NCBI RefSeq assembly: GCF_020181615.1
Contig: NZ_CP084029.1
Location: forward strand, 888,846 to 952,845
DNA: 64,000 bases
Reading direction: 5' to 3'
Source of the DNA: [Mycobacterium] crassicus
GTDB taxonomy: Bacteria > Actinomycetota > Actinomycetes > Mycobacteriales > Mycobacteriaceae
Part shown: positions 61,904 to 64,000 of the stretch, one piece after another
How the letters are laid out: the number at the start of each line of letters is the position of its first letter
How positions within the stretch are numbered: the first letter of the stretch is position 1
Translations under genes and position numbers: made by a program
Notes under the pieces: model-generated
What the model saw: only the letters and a program-made list of their open reading frames with translations
Told to the model about the DNA's origin: nothing
Databases searched by the model: none

Positions 61904-62974
61904 TTAGGCGACATCGGCGGTCGCCTCGATCTGGCGGCGCAGCCACGACGGCATGTGCGCGGTGTGGATCTGATCGCCGTGGCCCGGCCACGTGTCGGTG
62001 GCCAGGCACTCCGAATACAGCTCGATGGCCTGCCGATTCTTCTTGCGCCCGTACTCGATCCACTCCGGCTCGATCTGCACCAAACTGACCAGGTACGGGG
62101 GTTCCTTCATCTGCACGATGAACACGAACGCCGGATCGTCGAACGAGTGCTCGGCCGCCGCATCGATGTAGAAGGCGGCCTGCTGGTCGTAGCCGAACTT
62201 GGCGACCGACTTCTCGAACTCGGCCGGATCCGCCGACAGTGCGGTCTTGTAGTCGACGATGATCAGCCGGCCCTTGCGGTCGGGCAGGAAGTCGAACCGG
62301 GCCCGCAACCGCACACCGGTGGCGTCGTCGTGGTGGTACGCCGACACCTCCGGCATCCCGTCGCTGAGTAGCTTCGCGGCGTACGGGTTCTGGAACACCT
62401 TGCCCGCCATACGCTGCGCGATGTCCATCTGCTCTTTGGTGATCACGGTCTTGCCGTTCTCGCGTGCCCGGGCCTCGGCCTGCTTCCACTTCGTTGTCGC
62501 CGAGGGCTTATCGGCGGGCTTGCCGTCGGCCTTGAGGCCGTGCACCGCCGGGTCGAGCACGGCGAGCTGGGCGCCCTCGCTGAGCACCATCTTGTGCGCG
62601 GCATGACCGAAGTCGTAGTGCTTCTTGGGCTTCGGCGGACTGATGCGGTCCTGCATGAACTCGGCCGGCGTCTTGCGCAGCAGCAGACGGGCACCGGACG
62701 ACGACAGACTGTGAGGGTCACCGTGATAGACCGAGTCCGGGATCCCCGGGTACAGGCCATCGTTCACCGGCACCGCGCTGGCCAGCGTGTGGCGGGACAG
62801 CATCTCGGATGTGGGTGGCTGGGACGGATCGACGCAGCCGCGGAGGTCACGGCAGCCGTCGCACATCCAGACCCGGCAGCAGTCGACCCACTTCAGGACT
62901 TCGCCGGGCTTCTGGCGGGAGTGGCGGCGGGAGTAGCCGCAGTTCTGGCAGCGGTCGGGACGTTCCGGTGTCAC
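61904..62974 (-). CDS. RecE-like 5'-3' exonuclease (PD-(D/E)XK)
   Basis: 356 residues from GTG 62974 (GTGA overlap with the mini-protein upstream). It has an N-terminal zinc ribbon (CQNCGYSRRH, CCRVWMCDGCRDLRGC) and then the nuclease domain: FGHAAHKMVL, ARFDFLPDRKGRLIIVDYKTA with the catalytic D...D-x-K, and a late YDQQAAFYIDA. It chews double-stranded ends to give substrate for RecT. Confidence 0.85.
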   Translation of the reverse strand: MTPERPDRCQNCGYSRRHSRQKPGEVLKWVDCCRVWMCDGCRDLRGCVDPSQPPTSEMLSRHTLASAVPVNDGLYPGIPDSVYHGDPHSLSSSGARLLLRKTPAEFMQDRISPPKPKKHYDFGHAAHKMVLSEGAQLAVLDPAVHGLKADGKPADKPSATTKWKQAEARARENGKTVITKEQMDIAQRMAGKVFQNPYAAKLLSDGMPEVSAYHHDDATGVRLRARFDFLPDRKGRLIIVDYKTALSADPAEFEKSVAKFGYDQQAAFYIDAAAEHSFDDPAFVFIVQMKEPPYLVSLVQIEPEWIEYGRKKNRQAIELYSECLATDTWPGHGDQIHTAHMPSWLRRQIEATADVA

Positions 62975-63132
62975 GCGATGGCTCCTGCCAGAGGTAGCGG
63001 GTCGGTGATGTCGAAGGGTTCACCCGAGGCCGGGCAGACGTCGCGGGCGATCGAATCGCGGTGCAGGGCAATGTGACCCCAGCGAGTGGGGGCGACCAGA
63101 CGCCAGCAAACCGGGCACTGCTGCCGCGTCAC
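62971..63132 (-). CDS. 53-residue mini-protein with CPVC
   Basis: GTG 63132 start, overlapping both neighbours. CPVCWRLV and a later VCPASGE give a weak zinc pattern, with HIALHRD between. Coupling with the nuclease gene supports expression. Confidence 0.5.
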   Translation of the reverse strand: MTRQQCPVCWRLVAPTRWGHIALHRDSIARDVCPASGEPFDITDPLPLAGAIA

Positions 63133-63395
63133 GGTTCGACCGCCTCAACCTCAACCGGATGCTGCACCAGCTCCTCGGGGATGAGAATCACGGCCTCGGG
63201 TTGCAGTGCGTCGAAAGCCCTGGCCGGGATCCGAATCGTCACCTTGATCGCCACCTGATCGGCGGATAGTGACGCCGGCTTGCCCTTGGTGAGTCGCGCC
63301 AGCTTGGCCCGGATGACGCCCTTTGTGATGTTGTAGCGACTGCGTTCGCCTTCGACCGTGAGATAGCCGGTTGCTTCGACCATGTCGCCGCTCAT
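63129..63395 (-). CDS. Small beta-rich protein, unknown
   Basis: 88 residues from ATG 63395 (ATGA overlap). Strands VEATGYLTVEGERSRYNI and VAIKVTIRIPARAF, ending VILIPEELVQHPVEVEAVEP. No motif recognised. Confidence 0.55.
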   Translation of the reverse strand: MSGDMVEATGYLTVEGERSRYNITKGVIRAKLARLTKGKPASLSADQVAIKVTIRIPARAFDALQPEAVILIPEELVQHPVEVEAVEP

Positions 63396-63691
63396 GCGGA
63401 CACCGCCTCGGCGCCGAGCTGGGCGCGCTGAACCGCTCGACGCAGTGCAGAACTGCACGCGTCCTTGGTGATCTCGGCGCGTTCCGCGAGCTGGGTCAGA
63501 GTGTCGGTCGGGTGATCGACTCGCAGCTGCGCGACGAACCGCTCGCGGTCGGACAACAGTTCGTACTTGGTGTCCAGGGCGATCCGGGCGAACTCGACGA
63601 TTCGCGGGGTGAGCGTGGCGTTGCGTTGCCGGTTGGCCGCATCCAACGCTGCCTGTGAGGGATTGGCTCCGGTAGTCTTCGGTTCTGGCAC
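63392..63691 (-). CDS. Helix-turn-helix (WhiA-like) small regulator
   Basis: 99 residues. The C-terminal half (LSDRERFVAQLRVDHPTDTLTQLAERAEITKDACSSALRR) resembles the WhiA C-terminal helix-turn-helix. It could regulate the early operon. Upstream lies a hairpin at 63719-63747. Confidence 0.6.
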   Translation of the reverse strand: MPEPKTTGANPSQAALDAANRQRNATLTPRIVEFARIALDTKYELLSDRERFVAQLRVDHPTDTLTQLAERAEITKDACSSALRRAVQRAQLGAEAVSA

Positions 63692-63718
63692 TGCTTTCCT
63701 CCTTGGTGGTGGTGTCCA

Positions 63719-63747
63719 CGCCCCGCACCGCTTGCCCGGTGGCGGGG
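63719..63747. terminator. Hairpin between early genes
   Basis: GCCCCGC and GCGGGGC arms with additional ACC/GGT pairing; TTTT follows on the plus strand at 63750-63753. It may attenuate the early leftward transcript. Confidence 0.45.
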
Positions 63748-63757
63748 CATTTTCGGT

Positions 63758-63924
63758 CTAGTTCTGCTGTGCTTGAGCCCGGGCGAGGCCGGCTGCGGTG
63801 GGGTCGATGCGGTCGATGTGGCCCGCGATGTCGTAGGCGGTGTCGCCGAGAGCGACGCAGAGTTCGCGCAGGGTGGCGAAGTCGCCGCGCAGCCGGTCCC
63901 AGTCGAGGGGCCACTCGGTGTGGT
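63758..63924 (-). CDS. Partial early gene, truncated by contig end
   Basis: Open minus-strand frame ending at TAG 63758, coding a C-terminal helical fragment (WPLDWDRLRGDFATLRELC, then TAYDIAGHIDRIDP). The 5' part is lost in the poly-G tract. Unrecognised. Confidence 0.5.

Positions 63925-64000
<76 letters not shown>

Overview
The window looks like the end of a contig from a GC-rich mycobacterium (Mycobacterium/Mycolicibacterium type). The evidence is the very high GC content, an MmpL/RND lipid exporter, FadD/crotonase/CoA-transferase genes, a TIGR00027-type methyltransferase, and a prophage carrying a LysB mycolylarabinogalactan esterase, an enzyme only useful against a mycolic-acid envelope. 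The last 76 bases are an uninterrupted run of G, which I read as a sequencing or assembly artefact at a contig end.

Region 1 (1-5508) is ordinary chromosome: a leftward acyl-CoA synthetase cut by the window edge, then a tightly overlapping rightward operon of crotonase, family III CoA-transferase and amidohydrolase, then a SAM-dependent methyltransferase.

Region 2 (5518-17900) is a compact biosynthetic gene cluster that I cannot match to a described pathway. A leftward unit encodes a GGPP-synthase-like enzyme and a divergent squalene/phytoene-synthase-like enzyme. A rightward unit encodes an AfsA-type (gamma-butyrolactone synthase) protein, an isoprenylcysteine-methyltransferase-like membrane protein, a rifampin-phosphotransferase-like dikinase, a cytochrome P450 and a UbiA-type intramembrane prenyltransferase. 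A second leftward unit encodes an MmpL exporter and another isoprenyl synthase-like protein. Upstream of each of the three units lies the same bipartite DNA motif (AGTAGTRCC, 22-23 bp, CAGT-N8-ACTG, 25 bp, AT-rich putative -10). The whole cluster is therefore probably one regulon making and exporting a prenylated or terpenoid, possibly lactone-containing, lipid. No regulator gene is present in the window.

Region 3 (about 18019-63924) is a siphovirus prophage that runs off the contig end. Its left junction is the 3' half of a tRNA-Lys(UUU) gene (attL), followed by a tyrosine integrase and a short accessory segment. From about 22 kb onward nearly everything is leftward. Read from high to low coordinates it runs: early genes with many tiny zinc-knuckle proteins, RecE/RecT recombination, RuvC-like resolvase, HNH nuclease and P-loop kinase, then a probable packaging site, terminase, Mu-like portal, protease/scaffold, capsid, connectors, tail tube, frameshifted tail chaperones, tape measure, minor tail proteins, LysA/LysB and holins. 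The only rightward genes in this part are a toxin-antitoxin-like pair at 52.4-53.0 kb with a leaderless, operator-covered promoter. No immunity repressor was found, and it should lie beyond the contig end. Start/stop overlaps (ATGA, TGATG, GTGA) link most prophage genes, so translational coupling is the rule.
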